This document shows, one piece after another, positions 18,915 to 28,144 of a DNA stretch of 64,000 nucleotides; positions within the stretch are counted from its first letter, which is position 1, and every line of letters starts with the position of its first letter. Under the pieces are notes generated by a model that was not told the origin of the DNA, made no database searches, and saw only the letters and a list, made by a program, of their open reading frames with translations. The DNA comes from GCA-1730015 sp964550655 (GTDB taxonomy: Bacteria > Pseudomonadota > Gammaproteobacteria > Granulosicoccales > Granulosicoccaceae), in assembly GCA_964550655.1 (NCBI GenBank), contig CAZKAQ010000004.1, forward strand, positions 1 to 64,000, written 5' to 3'. The position numbers and the translations under genes were made by a program.

Positions 18915-19526
18915 CTATTGCGCGCTTTCTTGCTCGACCAGATCACTAAGCACTTTGATCAGGTTTTCATAGCTGCCGGCAATAGATTCGCTGGTGCGGT
19001 ATTTTCCATTGATGAGCATTGTCGGGACGGAGTTAATGCCTGCGTTAATCGCCAGTTTCATTGACTGACGTAACTTTGCATCGACATTAAACGACTTCAT
19101 AGCTTTCTGAAATTTCTTGCCATCAAGGCCGAGGGACTCTACCAGTTTGACAATATCCTTAGGCTTGCGCATCGGTTTCTTATCAATGTGTATGGCGTTG
19201 AACATTGGCTCATGCAACTGATCGGCTATGCCCATAACCTTTGCAGCGTAGAACGCCTGCGAATGGACTTTCCATGCAGGGTTTAGCGGCGGTGCAGCAT
19301 GGACGAACTCAACATTGTCCGGCAGGTTTTTCTTCCACGCTTTTATATAGGGTTCAAAGCGAAAACAGTGTGCGCATCCGTACCAGAAAAACTCAACTAC
19401 CTCGACTTTGTCAGCTTTAGCGGTACGCAGCGGAGTTTCCAGTACTTCGTAACCGGACTGTGCATTTGCAATCATCGACGACCCGACTAACAAGCCCGCA
19501 CCCAGCAGTCTGACCAGACTTCTCAC
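18915..19526 (-). CDS. dsbA: Thiol:disulfide interchange protein DsbA
   Basis: Periplasmic disulfide oxidase. After a signal peptide (MRSLVRLLGAGLLVG...ANA) comes a thioredoxin fold interrupted by a helical domain. The active site is FFWYGCAHCFRFEPY (Cys-Ala-His-Cys) and the cis-proline loop is INSVPTMLING. The start is GTG at 19526, set by GGAG five bases upstream; a TTG 18 bases earlier is possible but spoils the signal peptide. By family it introduces disulfides into exported proteins and is reoxidised by DsbB. It follows the cytochrome c4 gene on the same strand, and the dsbA/cc4/engB arrangement is a known gammaproteobacterial neighbourhood. Confidence 0.93.
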   Translation of the reverse strand: MRSLVRLLGAGLLVGSSMIANAQSGYEVLETPLRTAKADKVEVVEFFWYGCAHCFRFEPYIKAWKKNLPDNVEFVHAAPPLNPAWKVHSQAFYAAKVMGIADQLHEPMFNAIHIDKKPMRKPKDIVKLVESLGLDGKKFQKAMKSFNVDAKLRQSMKLAINAGINSVPTMLINGKYRTSESIAGSYENLIKVLSDLVEQESAQ

Positions 19527-19656
19527 AGGCTCTCCATCACACAATTGAATACCGCAGACAAGCGCTTAACCAATACTTACTCCATGTAGTGTTTTTCAAC
19601 ACACGACAGTTACACCACCAAACATTTACCGTGTGCTCAGCAAACGGATCTCCAGG

Positions 19657-20328
19657 TTAATGCAAACCCTGCACATAATTGGCCACCGCATCGATTTCTT
19701 CGTCGGACATACGCTTCGCTACCATGCGCATCATTTCACCGGCATCATTTGCGCGCGCTCCGGACCTGAAGTTCTTCAATGCCAGTGCGACATAATCGCT
19801 TCGCTGACCACCGAGTCGCGGGAATTTAGCAGCGTCATTGCCCGCACCATCCGGAGCATGACAAGCTGCACAAGCCGGTACCTGTATCGATGTGATGCCG
19901 CCTTGATAGATTTGTCGACCAAGGTCAAGATTTTCAGCCTGTGATACAGCCTCAGCGGCTGGCAACTGTGCATAGTAGGCAGCCAGGTTTTGCATGTCAT
20001 CATCCGACAGGCCGGCGACCATGCCCTGCATAACGCCATTGACTCTTGCGCCTGATTTAAACTCGGTTAATTGCTTATAGATATATGGCGCGCCCTGACC
20101 TGCAAGGCTTGGATTTTCAGGCAGCTCAGAAATGCCTTCCACCCCGTGACATCCGGCACACAGTGCTGACGCCGCTTCTCCGGCTTGCGCATCACCCACA
20201 GCGATGGTGGGTTTGATCTCTGTGGTCTGAGCGGGTTTGACCTCATCGTCAGCCGCCAACACTGACTGAGACGAAAGTACGCCTGCCACAGACACACAGA
20301 TAGACAAAATGACTAATGATTTACGCAT
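19657..20328 (-). CDS. Diheme cytochrome c4
   Basis: A periplasmic diheme cytochrome of about 223 residues. A signal peptide (MRKSLVILSICVSVAGVLSS, cleavage after VLA) precedes two homologous cytochrome c domains. Each has one heme site (ALCAGCHGVEG and PACAACHAPDG) and a distal methionine segment (VNGVMQGMVAGLS and MMRMVAKRMS). The internal duplication, with the shared phrase YKQLTEFKSGAR / ALKNFRSGARA, is the cytochrome c4 plan. It carries electrons from the bc1 complex to terminal oxidases. Three consecutive start codons (GTG, ATG, ATG) follow an AGG; spacing favours the last. It is divergent from engB and upstream of dsbA. Confidence 0.93.
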   Translation of the reverse strand: MRKSLVILSICVSVAGVLSSQSVLAADDEVKPAQTTEIKPTIAVGDAQAGEAASALCAGCHGVEGISELPENPSLAGQGAPYIYKQLTEFKSGARVNGVMQGMVAGLSDDDMQNLAAYYAQLPAAEAVSQAENLDLGRQIYQGGITSIQVPACAACHAPDGAGNDAAKFPRLGGQRSDYVALALKNFRSGARANDAGEMMRMVAKRMSDEEIDAVANYVQGLH

Positions 20329-20467
20329 CATCACACCTGATAAATTGAGTAATTGGAACTACGCCCTGAATGAACGTGAAATAAAATTCTGCCATCGATT
20401 GTAACAAATACTGGTCAATGATTCCGAGCCTGTATAGTCTCTGAGATTCAGCTAAGGTCTGGCACGT

Positions 20468-21115
20468 ATGATCAATTCTACCTATTTCAATACGCAGTTC
20501 CTGAGCAGCGCACATACGCTTGGCCAATTACCTGAGAACAGCCTTGCAGAAGTCGCATTTGCAGGACGATCCAATGCGGGCAAGTCCAGTGCCATCAACA
20601 CGATTACGCGCAATAAAAAGCTCGCTCGCACCAGTAAAACGCCCGGCAGAACTCAGCTGATCAATCACTTTGAAGTAGTGCCCGGACATTTTCTGGTGGA
20701 CTTGCCGGGCTACGGCTATGCGAAGGTATCAAAATCGCAAATCAGGCACTGGCAAGCCGCGCTGGGCGGTTATTTGAAAAACCGCGAGGAACTTAAGTGT
20801 CTGGTGGTGGTGATGGATATCCGGCACGCATTATCAGACTACGACTGGCGCCTTATAGAGTGGGCCATTGATGGTCAGGCATCACTACACTGCCTTTTAA
20901 CCAAAAGCGACAAGCTCAGCAGGAATGCCGCTAAATCCACGCTAATGAAAACCGCATCGCGGCTGGAGAAAGAGGGCATTGAGTGCACATTGCAGACCTT
21001 TTCTGCATTGAAAAAAAGCGGCATCGAAGAAGCCCACGAGCTACTGGATTTGTACCTGCCGGCAGCAGCAAAGCACGCTGCTGTCGACACAGATAATTCA
21101 CCGGACGTTGTTTAG
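20468..21115 (+). CDS. engB: Ribosome biogenesis GTPase EngB (YihA/YsxC)
   Basis: A 215-residue GTPase of the TrmE-Era-EngA-EngB group. G1 is AFAGRSNAGKSS (about 30-41), G2 lies in TSKTPGRTQLINHF, G3 is VDLPGYGYA, G4 is LLTKSDKLS and G5 is near QTFSALKKSG. It helps assemble the large ribosomal subunit and is essential in many bacteria. Length is normal for the family. The divergent cytochrome c4 gene upstream matches the arrangement in pseudomonads, where polA lies on the other side; here polA is about 29 kb away. Confidence 0.95.
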   Translation: MINSTYFNTQFLSSAHTLGQLPENSLAEVAFAGRSNAGKSSAINTITRNKKLARTSKTPGRTQLINHFEVVPGHFLVDLPGYGYAKVSKSQIRHWQAALGGYLKNREELKCLVVVMDIRHALSDYDWRLIEWAIDGQASLHCLLTKSDKLSRNAAKSTLMKTASRLEKEGIECTLQTFSALKKSGIEEAHELLDLYLPAAAKHAAVDTDNSPDVV

Positions 21116-21140
21116 TATGCGCGGCCCGTGACCGAGAGAA

Positions 21141-22613
21141 CTACTGCAAGGCTCTTGGGGGCAGTACAACAAATCTGAACAGCCGATATATCAAATACAT
21201 AAATAACAACGGAAAAATGATTGTCTGCAACACAAAAACCGCCACCAGATTAATCGCATTCTCACTAACTGTTTCTGCCGATTGCTTGTAATCACCCAGC
21301 ATTCCATCGAAATCAAATTTCGAGGTCACAGAGCTATACAGTCGTTTGGCGCGATCAGTGAAAGACCCATCGTTATCCAGCGTCTGAGTTTGCCGTGAGC
21401 TGATCTCCCGGATGCGAGCACTGGCGACCTCAAGTTCCGCAGAAGATGCCTCATACTGAGGTTGCAGAAATTGCTTGAACACCCAATCGTTGGCAAGCGA
21501 GCCGACCGGAACCAAAAACCGTACAAGTAAAATCGCCAACAGCAGCTTACCGGCAATATCTGCAAGCCTTGCGACGGCACTGTTACGCAGCCTGGTAAGC
21601 AGAAAAAACAGTCCCGCACCGGCAAGCAAAACACTGATTCCAGTCCAGCTACTAACCTCGAGGAGGATTTTTTGAATACCGATAGAACTGGTAGCAACAA
21701 ACATCACCCATGAGAAACGCTCTACCAGATCATTAACGGGATCAAGGATTTCACCGGGTGAAAAATTTACTCCGACCCCTGCCGGCTGCACTGCAAACTC
21801 GGTTCCCTGAGCAACTGAGATAACGCCGTTGAGCGTTTTAGCCAGAGCAAATCCAACCGACGCACGAACGAACGCACTATCAAGCTGAGACTGACTGGAG
21901 TTATCTATCGGTTTTAACAGTGATGCCGCGACCAAAACTGCAATGGCAAGTGCCATCAGACCGAACTTAATCGACGCGGGAAGTTTGAAATCGAGAATCT
22001 TTGCTACCAGACCTTTGCTTTCAATAGCCGGATTACCCTGCCCTGCATCTACTGCTGCGCGATCTGATGCATGACGCCTTTGAGATTCGTCCGTGTACCT
22101 ATAGCGATCACGGTTATCAGCCTGGCGATAGTCGTCATATCGGGATGACACTTTGCTACGGGTTCTTTCAGCTTGTTCTGGATAGCCGCGTTCGTGTGGG
22201 TAATCATCAGCATGGTATCTGTCTGGTTCAACCTGCATGTCCTGATATTCATCCTGATATTTACCATGGCACCCCTGTCGCGATACCTCACGATTTTGAT
22301 CTTCATACCGAGGTGGTGCCGGGTGTTGTATGTCTGCGCTGTAGCGCCGGTGGCCGGCCTGTTCTCCAGGCCTTTCCCCGGTCTTTTCTGCAAGCCGTTT
22401 TACTACAGGCTGTTGTGAAGGCAATGCTGTCCGCGCAGGCTCTGTGTTGTACACCTCGCTGGTGTCAGCTTGCGTTTGAGCCACTGACGGGCTGTCACCA
22501 CGATGCTGTTTGAGCTCGTCTAACTGCTCGGCGGTAAGCTGACTCAGGTGACGATCGCGCCACGAAGGTCGCGGTTTTGTGGACGCTGTTGCGGTGCGGC
22601 TGTCTGTTACCAT
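21141..22613 (-). CDS. Unknown membrane protein with Arg/Tyr/Asp-rich disordered N-terminus
   Basis: A 490-residue protein not recognised. Residues 1 to about 215 are disordered and polar, full of Arg, Asp, Tyr, Gln and His (PRSWRDRHLSQLTAEQLDEL at the start, then RYDDYRQADNRDRYRYTDES). The C-terminal half has about four hydrophobic segments: about 220-242 (FGLMALAIAVLVAASLL), 325-345 (ISVLLAGAGLFFLLT), 355-375 (KLLLAILLVRFLVPVG) and 460-482 (VAVFVLQTIIFPLLFMYLIYRLF). The soluble parts between 240-310 and 385-445 are probably periplasmic. The latter half has the look of a mechanosensitive or sensor-type scaffold, but no motif supports a call. Stop codons of this gene and engB face each other 25 bases apart. 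Confidence 0.7.
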   Translation of the reverse strand: MVTDSRTATASTKPRPSWRDRHLSQLTAEQLDELKQHRGDSPSVAQTQADTSEVYNTEPARTALPSQQPVVKRLAEKTGERPGEQAGHRRYSADIQHPAPPRYEDQNREVSRQGCHGKYQDEYQDMQVEPDRYHADDYPHERGYPEQAERTRSKVSSRYDDYRQADNRDRYRYTDESQRRHASDRAAVDAGQGNPAIESKGLVAKILDFKLPASIKFGLMALAIAVLVAASLLKPIDNSSQSQLDSAFVRASVGFALAKTLNGVISVAQGTEFAVQPAGVGVNFSPGEILDPVNDLVERFSWVMFVATSSIGIQKILLEVSSWTGISVLLAGAGLFFLLTRLRNSAVARLADIAGKLLLAILLVRFLVPVGSLANDWVFKQFLQPQYEASSAELEVASARIREISSRQTQTLDNDGSFTDRAKRLYSSVTSKFDFDGMLGDYKQSAETVSENAINLVAVFVLQTIIFPLLFMYLIYRLFRFVVLPPRALQ

Positions 22614-22702
22614 AATGATCTCGTGCGTGTTACTTTTCTAAAGAATAGCGCTATATCCGAATGACAGCGTTACAATGCTCCTTAGCGCTAAGGCGCAACG
22701 CT

Positions 22703-23719
22703 TCAAAGTGACTGCCACATCGGTTTTATACCAACTGCATCGTATAGCTCTGCTGCAAACGGTTTGCTTATTTCCCGTGCCTTGCTCGCTCCGTGCTGCA
22801 GCACTTCTCCGATAATTTCAGGCCTGGCAAGCAAGTCTGCATACTTTTCGCGTGGCTCCTTTAACATTTCATTGAGATGCTCAAATAAAAATTGTTTCAT
22901 CTCACCCCATGCAATTCCATCTGCATACATCTGCCTTACATTACTTGTCTGCTCGTCTGTGGCAAAGGCCTGATATATTTCGAACAACGTATTGCCTTGT
23001 GGATCCTTCGGTTCACCGGGTTCAAGTGAATTGGTTTTAATTTTCATTATGAGCTTTCGGAACTGTTTTTCAGGCAAAAACAACGGGATCGTGTTGTTGT
23101 AACTCTTACTCATTTTACGACCATCAAGCCCCGAGAGTATCGCTGTGGAACTGTCAACCTGCGCTTCCGGTAAAACGAAGTGCTCACCATAATGGTGGTT
23201 GAATCTTTGTGCCATATCACGCGCCATTTCGATGTGCTGAATCTGATCCTTACCGACCGGAACCTTATTCGCCTTGAACATCAGAATGTCTGCCGCCATC
23301 AATACCGGATAGCTGAACAAGCCCATCGTGATCCCCTTATCCGGATCATTCGAACCCGAGGATTCATTTTCCTGCACCACAGCCTTATAGGCATGGGCGC
23401 GATTCAGCAATCCCTTGGCAGCCTGACATGAAAGCAACCAGGCCAGTGCAGGTATCTCGGTAATATCCGACTGGCAATAGAAAAATGCCCGATCTGTATC
23501 CAGACCCAGTGCCATCCAGGTTGCCGCCACCTCAACCCGTGAGCGCCGCACGTCCTCAGGTTTGAATCCTTTGATAAGCGCGTGCAAGTCCGCCAGAAAA
23601 TAGAACTGTTCAGTGTCGGGATTCTGACTGGCTTGTATTGCCGGTCGGATTGCACCAGCATAATTTCCCAGATGTGGTGCACCGGTTGTTGTTATTCCGG
23701 TTAAGTAAACCTGCTTCAT
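22703..23719 (-). CDS. trpS: Tryptophanyl-tRNA synthetase
   Basis: A 338-residue class I aminoacyl-tRNA synthetase that charges tRNA-Trp. The HIGH-type motif is GAPHLGNY near residue 13-20 and the KMSKS loop is GRKMSKSYNN near 200. The Trp-pocket blocks FFYCQSDITEIPALAWLLSC, PVLMAADILMFKANKVPVGKDQIQHIEMARD are present. Length and motifs are normal. It stands as a single gene 89 bases upstream of the unknown membrane protein gene on the same strand. Confidence 0.95.
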   Translation of the reverse strand: MKQVYLTGITTTGAPHLGNYAGAIRPAIQASQNPDTEQFYFLADLHALIKGFKPEDVRRSRVEVAATWMALGLDTDRAFFYCQSDITEIPALAWLLSCQAAKGLLNRAHAYKAVVQENESSGSNDPDKGITMGLFSYPVLMAADILMFKANKVPVGKDQIQHIEMARDMAQRFNHHYGEHFVLPEAQVDSSTAILSGLDGRKMSKSYNNTIPLFLPEKQFRKLIMKIKTNSLEPGEPKDPQGNTLFEIYQAFATDEQTSNVRQMYADGIAWGEMKQFLFEHLNEMLKEPREKYADLLARPEIIGEVLQHGASKAREISKPFAAELYDAVGIKPMWQSL

Positions 23720-24177
23720 CCAGGTAATTTCTCTTCTTTTGAACCCGGCTGGATTACCGGTGCCACATGTTACCAGTTGTACACAGAAAAAACGTTAAAA
23801 GACAAGGCTGTAGACCCGATCATTATTACCAATTCTACATCTGCGCGCCTTGCGTGTTTGCCACTGACACAGCGCACCGGCCGGGTCGGCTTAGTCAGCT
23901 AAATTGCATTCTTGTCTTGCGAATTCGTGCCGATACAGATAGAAAAGTTGGAGACCCCGACTACCGGCTTATAATGTGCATATTTTGTGATTCCGGTTGC
24001 AACTTTGCGACCACACCAGGCTTCAAACTCGCAGCTGTATCAGAGAAGCTGACCTGGATTTTATGTCCGGAACCGATAATCTTGACTTGATTACACAACT
24101 AAAACGTAGGCAGCAAAGAGAAAAACAAGAGCTGACCGACAAGTACTCACGGAACTCCGGATAACTCCGCTCATAAG
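23720..24177. other. 458-bp intergenic region before the polysaccharide locus
   Basis: Between trpS (minus) and the first glycosyltransferase (plus). A candidate sigma-70 promoter is annotated separately. A plus-strand frame at 23767-24090 exists, but its composition (Cys/His/Arg-rich, no domain) looks non-coding. No other gene is seen. Confidence 0.45.
23948..23975 (+). promoter_or_regulatory. Candidate sigma-70 promoter upstream of glycosyltransferase gene
   Basis: TTGGAG (23948-23953) and a perfect TATAAT (23970-23975) separated by 16 bases, about 200 bases before the ATG at 24178. The -10 box is exact; the -35 matches four of six. It would leave a long leader. Confidence 0.4.
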
Positions 24178-25389
24178 ATGAACAAAAAAAGCACTACCAA
24201 GAATCACAAAGCACCCGAAAAGCGGGTTGCGGTGATCCACGACTGGCTGCCACTCGTCGGTGGCGCCGAGCGTGTGCTTGAACAAATACTTGAGTTATAT
24301 CCGAACGCTGATATCTATACCCTTTTTGACAGCGTATCACGCGATGATGCACCGTTTTTAAAAAACAGAAACATCATCACCAGTGGCCTGCAAAAACTTC
24401 CCCGCATTGAAAAATACTATCGCAACCTGCTGCCGCTACTGCCCTACACTATCGAACAGTTCGACCTGCGCCACTATGAGCTTATAATATCTTCAAGCTC
24501 TGCGGTCGCTAAAGGCGTTATCAGCTCTCCGGATCAGCTGCACGTCTGCTACTGCCACTCACCAATGCGCTATGCATGGGACCTGCAGGCACACTACCTC
24601 AAGCACACCGGTTTAAGCTCCGGACTGAGGTCTACTTTTATTCGATATGTACTCCACAAGATGCGAATATGGGATGTTGTCTCCTCTAATCGGGTAGACG
24701 CTTTTATCGCCAATTCGTCTTATATTGCAGAGCGCATCAACAAAACCTATCGCCGTGAGTCAACAGTCATCAATCCACCGGTAAATATCGCCCGTTTTCA
24801 GATTCAAACAAAAAAAGAAGATTTTTACCTGGCGGCGTCTCGGCAGGTTCCTTACAAACGCATTGACCTGATCGTTGAGGCGTTCAAACAATGCCCTGAC
24901 AAGCAACTGATAGTTATCGGTGACGGTCCGGAACACAAAAAGATCAAAGCACTGGCTGGTGCCAATGTTCAGATACTTGGCTTTCAGTCTGATGCTGTGC
25001 TGGTGGACTATATGCGCCGCGCTAAAGCATTTTTGTTCGCCGCTCAGGAAGATTTCGGCATTCTACCTGTAGAGGCACAGGCATGCGGCACGCCGGTAAT
25101 AGCCTACAGTCGAGGTGGCGCTCGGGAAACCGTCATTGATAAAAGAACCGGTCTGCTTTTCGACGAGCAAACTGTACCGTCTCTGCTCGATGCAATCGAG
25201 AGATTTGAACGTCTCAAAGACCAGTTCAATGCCAATGAAATCCGCCAACATGCGACATCGTTCTCCGAAGAACATTTCAAACAGAATTTCAAGGTTTTTA
25301 TCGATCAAAAGATGAGGGAAAGAGCCAACTCAAAATATCGTCGGCCTGCAATGGACAGCGCAGAAAATATCTTCAATCTGCCACGCTAA
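24178..25389 (+). CDS. Glycosyltransferase family 4
   Basis: A 403-residue GT-B fold enzyme that would transfer a sugar from a nucleotide donor during polysaccharide repeat assembly. The N-terminal glycine-rich acceptor side is DWLPLVGGAERVL. The donor-binding half has AASRQVPYKRIDLIVEAFK, VIGDGPEHKKIKALA and the family E-x7-E motif in EDFGILPVEAQACGTPVIA. The phrase CYCHSPMRYAWDLQAHYL is typical of the mannosyl/rhamnosyl-type members in exopolysaccharide clusters. The sugar cannot be assigned. First gene of the plus-strand arm of the locus. Confidence 0.88.
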   Translation: MNKKSTTKNHKAPEKRVAVIHDWLPLVGGAERVLEQILELYPNADIYTLFDSVSRDDAPFLKNRNIITSGLQKLPRIEKYYRNLLPLLPYTIEQFDLRHYELIISSSSAVAKGVISSPDQLHVCYCHSPMRYAWDLQAHYLKHTGLSSGLRSTFIRYVLHKMRIWDVVSSNRVDAFIANSSYIAERINKTYRRESTVINPPVNIARFQIQTKKEDFYLAASRQVPYKRIDLIVEAFKQCPDKQLIVIGDGPEHKKIKALAGANVQILGFQSDAVLVDYMRRAKAFLFAAQEDFGILPVEAQACGTPVIAYSRGGARETVIDKRTGLLFDEQTVPSLLDAIERFERLKDQFNANEIRQHATSFSEEHFKQNFKVFIDQKMRERANSKYRRPAMDSAENIFNLPR

Positions 25390-25554
25390 AGAATTGTCTG
25401 CATGAGACAACGCACAACTGTAAACTCTCTTCATCTTCGAATGTAAACACAACCATGCGAGATCAAGACTATTCTTAAGGCACTCGGAGCAACTTTCTCG
25501 GGTGCACTGGTAACACTGATTTGCCACTTTTTCACCCTGATTTTTCTGGCACGT

Positions 25555-26922
25555 GTGCTGGATCAGAAAACCATGGGTTTGTATTTCATCGCCCTCATGG
25601 TGGTTTTTCTGTTGAAAATCGTTAGCGACATCGGTGTTGATCTCGCCTTTGTTAAGCAGTACCCGGAAGAAAACGAACAGGGTAAAAGCAATCTGCTGCG
25701 CAGTGCTTTTGCCATACGCACATTTTCCTGCACAATCGTGTCAATCATTTACCTGCTGGTTGAACATTCCGGCATTGTCTCCTTCATCAATGATATCGCT
25801 CACGTCACCACCCTCACACTGGCAATGTTCTGGCTGCACAGCTTTCGCGAATTGCTGTTAAGACTGCTTCAGGCAGAACAGATCTTCACGACCTACGCCG
25901 GTGTTCAGGTACTGGCGGCAATTCTTAAAGCTCTGCTGGTGTTGACCCTGCTACTGGTAAGCGATGTAACTGTCAATATGGTGTTAATGATTGAGGTTTT
26001 TGCATTTGCCGCATCGATTACCTTTGCAGTAACACGCATACGCGACAAACTGACCGCTGCAGCCACAGCAAAATTTCAGGGCGGCGGTCATCTGCTAAAA
26101 TTCGGCTATCCGTTGTACTTGAACGCACTTTTAAATCTGGGTAACGAAAAAGTCTCGCAGTACATTGTTGCAGGCTTTGGCGGGCCGGTTACCATGGCTT
26201 TCTTCGGCATTGCAGAGCGACTGGCAGATGCCGGAACACGACTGTTCGAATCATTCGCCAACGTCTACTATCCGGCACAGACGAGCAACTTTGCCAACAA
26301 TGACAAACTCAGAGCCACGGATATGGCGGTTCAGTCGCTCATGTGGGTAAGCTTTATACTCGCCTCGGCAATCGTTGCATTCACTATAATTCGTGAACCC
26401 GTCATTGAATTGTTTTTCACTGAAAAGTACCTGTCTGCAGCCAACGCCGCTGCGATGTTCTTCGGAGTCCTTTTGCTTAGATCCACCCAGACGCTAATGG
26501 GCTACTACGGTGTGGCTGCGGGACTTAAATTTCTGCCCGTTCGAGTCAGTATCGTTTCAAGTGTATTTAACATCATCACCTGTTTCATCGCATTTAAAAC
26601 GTATGGCTACCAGGGCGCTATTGCTGCCCTGCTGGCAACGCAGTTACTAATGAATATTCTTTATCACTACTGGCTAGGCAAAGCAGGTTTCCCGATTAAC
26701 GTCAAACCCGCACTCACTATCGGCGTAATCTGTGTTGTGGCAGTTATACTGACTTACCTGCTAGGCAACTATTTTATTCTGACTTTGTTCATTTTCCCTG
26801 CATTTGTAGCGTCCTGCTTAATGGCACTACCTGCACTTAAATTTGATCTATTCGACTTTATGACAAAGGCGATGACTTTTGTGCAGAGCAAATCGTCTGG
26901 CAGTAAGATAAGAAAAGCCTGA
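25555..26922 (+). CDS. Polysaccharide flippase, Wzx/MATE-like; 5' end problematic
   Basis: A membrane protein of about 455 residues with some 12-14 segments, of the MOP (Wzx) group that flips lipid-linked repeat units across the inner membrane. Coding similarity clearly continues upstream of the GTG at 25555. In the same frame from 25456 one reads CEIKTILKALGATFSGALVT, then LICHFFTLIFLARVL, which is the usual flippase first helix. That frame has no ATG, GTG or TTG after the stop at 25444-25446. An ATG at 25455 lies one base out of frame and ends after seven codons. Either translation begins at a rare ATT/ATC codon, or there is a one-base frameshift or sequence error near 25460-25470. Followed by a GT4 gene 10 bases on. 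Confidence 0.8.
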   Translation: MLDQKTMGLYFIALMVVFLLKIVSDIGVDLAFVKQYPEENEQGKSNLLRSAFAIRTFSCTIVSIIYLLVEHSGIVSFINDIAHVTTLTLAMFWLHSFRELLLRLLQAEQIFTTYAGVQVLAAILKALLVLTLLLVSDVTVNMVLMIEVFAFAASITFAVTRIRDKLTAAATAKFQGGGHLLKFGYPLYLNALLNLGNEKVSQYIVAGFGGPVTMAFFGIAERLADAGTRLFESFANVYYPAQTSNFANNDKLRATDMAVQSLMWVSFILASAIVAFTIIREPVIELFFTEKYLSAANAAAMFFGVLLLRSTQTLMGYYGVAAGLKFLPVRVSIVSSVFNIITCFIAFKTYGYQGAIAALLATQLLMNILYHYWLGKAGFPINVKPALTIGVICVVAVILTYLLGNYFILTLFIFPAFVASCLMALPALKFDLFDFMTKAMTFVQSKSSGSKIRKA

Positions 26923-26932
26923 TAACCTCGCT

Positions 26933-28138
26933 ATGAAATTACTATTTCTGACGCCTTATGTTCCCTATCCGTTAAACAATGGCGGATTGATCAGAGTACA
27001 CCATATTTTACTCAATCTGGGCCAAAAGCACACAGTTACAGCCGTCTGCATGGAACCTGATAATGAGCTACAGGCAAAAGGCATAGAGTATTTTAGTAAG
27101 CAGGGAATAAAAATAGAGACAATCCCTGTCGCCAACAATCAAAAACAGGAACTGAAACGAATTTATCAGCTCATGTCGCTGGTATCGTCAAAGCCATATC
27201 AATACAAGCAGTATCATTCCAACGCCATGCAAGAGGCAATATCTAATCATCTGCGGGAAGGTGATTACGATCTATTGCTGGTTGAATTCTCACAGATGGG
27301 TTACTACGAATTCAACACTGACATACCACGCTATGTTGATCAACATAATGTGGAGTACGAAATCATGCATCGAACCTATCAAACCGAGAAAAATCCTTTA
27401 AGAAAACTACTCGCTTTCAGCGAATGGAAAAAGTATTACAAGCAGGAGATAGAAAACTGCGAAAAATTCACCGCATGTCTTACCACCTCACAGCGGGATG
27501 CAGAGATTTTACAAAAACGCTCTCCCGGTATGGAATGCCATGTCATTTCAAACGGGGTCGACAGTGAGTTCTTCTCACCGGACAACTCCGAAATTGACCC
27601 CAATATGGTTTTGTTTACAGGAACCATCAGCTACTATCCGAACACTGAAGGAATTGTGTGGTTTTATCAAAATATATGGCCACTGATAACAGCTAAAAAT
27701 CCTGATGCGACTTTTTGTATAGCAGGTAAGTCACCACCACCTGAAATCCAGACAATTGCCGATTCAGACCCGGCGGTCACCGCCACCGGAATAGTGGACG
27801 ATATGCGTGATTACTATAATAAAGCAGCTGTTGTGGTTGTCCCGCTTAGAGTCGGGGGCGGTACACGGCTTAAAATTCTGGAAGGCATGTCAATGTCAAA
27901 AGCGATCATTTCAACTTCTGTTGGTGCTGAAGGCATAGACCATACAGATGGCGAAGACATACTATTAAAAGACACACCGGAGGACTTTAGCGAGGCGGTA
28001 GTCAATGTCATGAAAGACACTGATCTTCGGATAAAACTCGAGAAAGGCGGGCGTAATTTAGTCGAAGCCAAATATGACTGGCGGGCTGTGACAGAAAAAC
28101 TTTCAGATATATTTGAGAGTTCCGTTGGGCAAAGCTAG
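26933..28138 (+). CDS. Glycosyltransferase family 4
   Basis: A 401-residue GT-B enzyme. It starts MKLLFLTPYVPYPLNNGG, and the segment IPRYVDQHNVEYEIMHRTY with HNVE is typical of the GT4 group found in exosortase- and EPS-type clusters. The donor half has VLFTGTISYYPNTEG, FCIAGKSPPPEI and VVVPLRVGGGTRLKILEGMS, including the GGGTRLKILE helix that contacts the nucleotide. The sugar specificity is unknown. It is the last gene of the plus arm, only six bases from the opposing GT2 gene stop, so the two arms of the locus converge here without an obvious terminator. Confidence 0.9.
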   Translation: MKLLFLTPYVPYPLNNGGLIRVHHILLNLGQKHTVTAVCMEPDNELQAKGIEYFSKQGIKIETIPVANNQKQELKRIYQLMSLVSSKPYQYKQYHSNAMQEAISNHLREGDYDLLLVEFSQMGYYEFNTDIPRYVDQHNVEYEIMHRTYQTEKNPLRKLLAFSEWKKYYKQEIENCEKFTACLTTSQRDAEILQKRSPGMECHVISNGVDSEFFSPDNSEIDPNMVLFTGTISYYPNTEGIVWFYQNIWPLITAKNPDATFCIAGKSPPPEIQTIADSDPAVTATGIVDDMRDYYNKAAVVVVPLRVGGGTRLKILEGMSMSKAIISTSVGAEGIDHTDGEDILLKDTPEDFSEAVVNVMKDTDLRIKLEKGGRNLVEAKYDWRAVTEKLSDIFESSVGQS

Positions 28139-28144
28139 TCCGGG

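Noticed and set aside
22067..22513. 148-codon plus-strand frame opposite the unknown membrane protein gene
   Set aside because: Antisense shadow of the Arg-rich disordered region; long because of biased codons.
23767..24090. 107-codon frame before the polysaccharide locus
   Set aside because: No domain, odd Cys/His/Arg content, no ribosome site, and it overlaps the candidate promoter.
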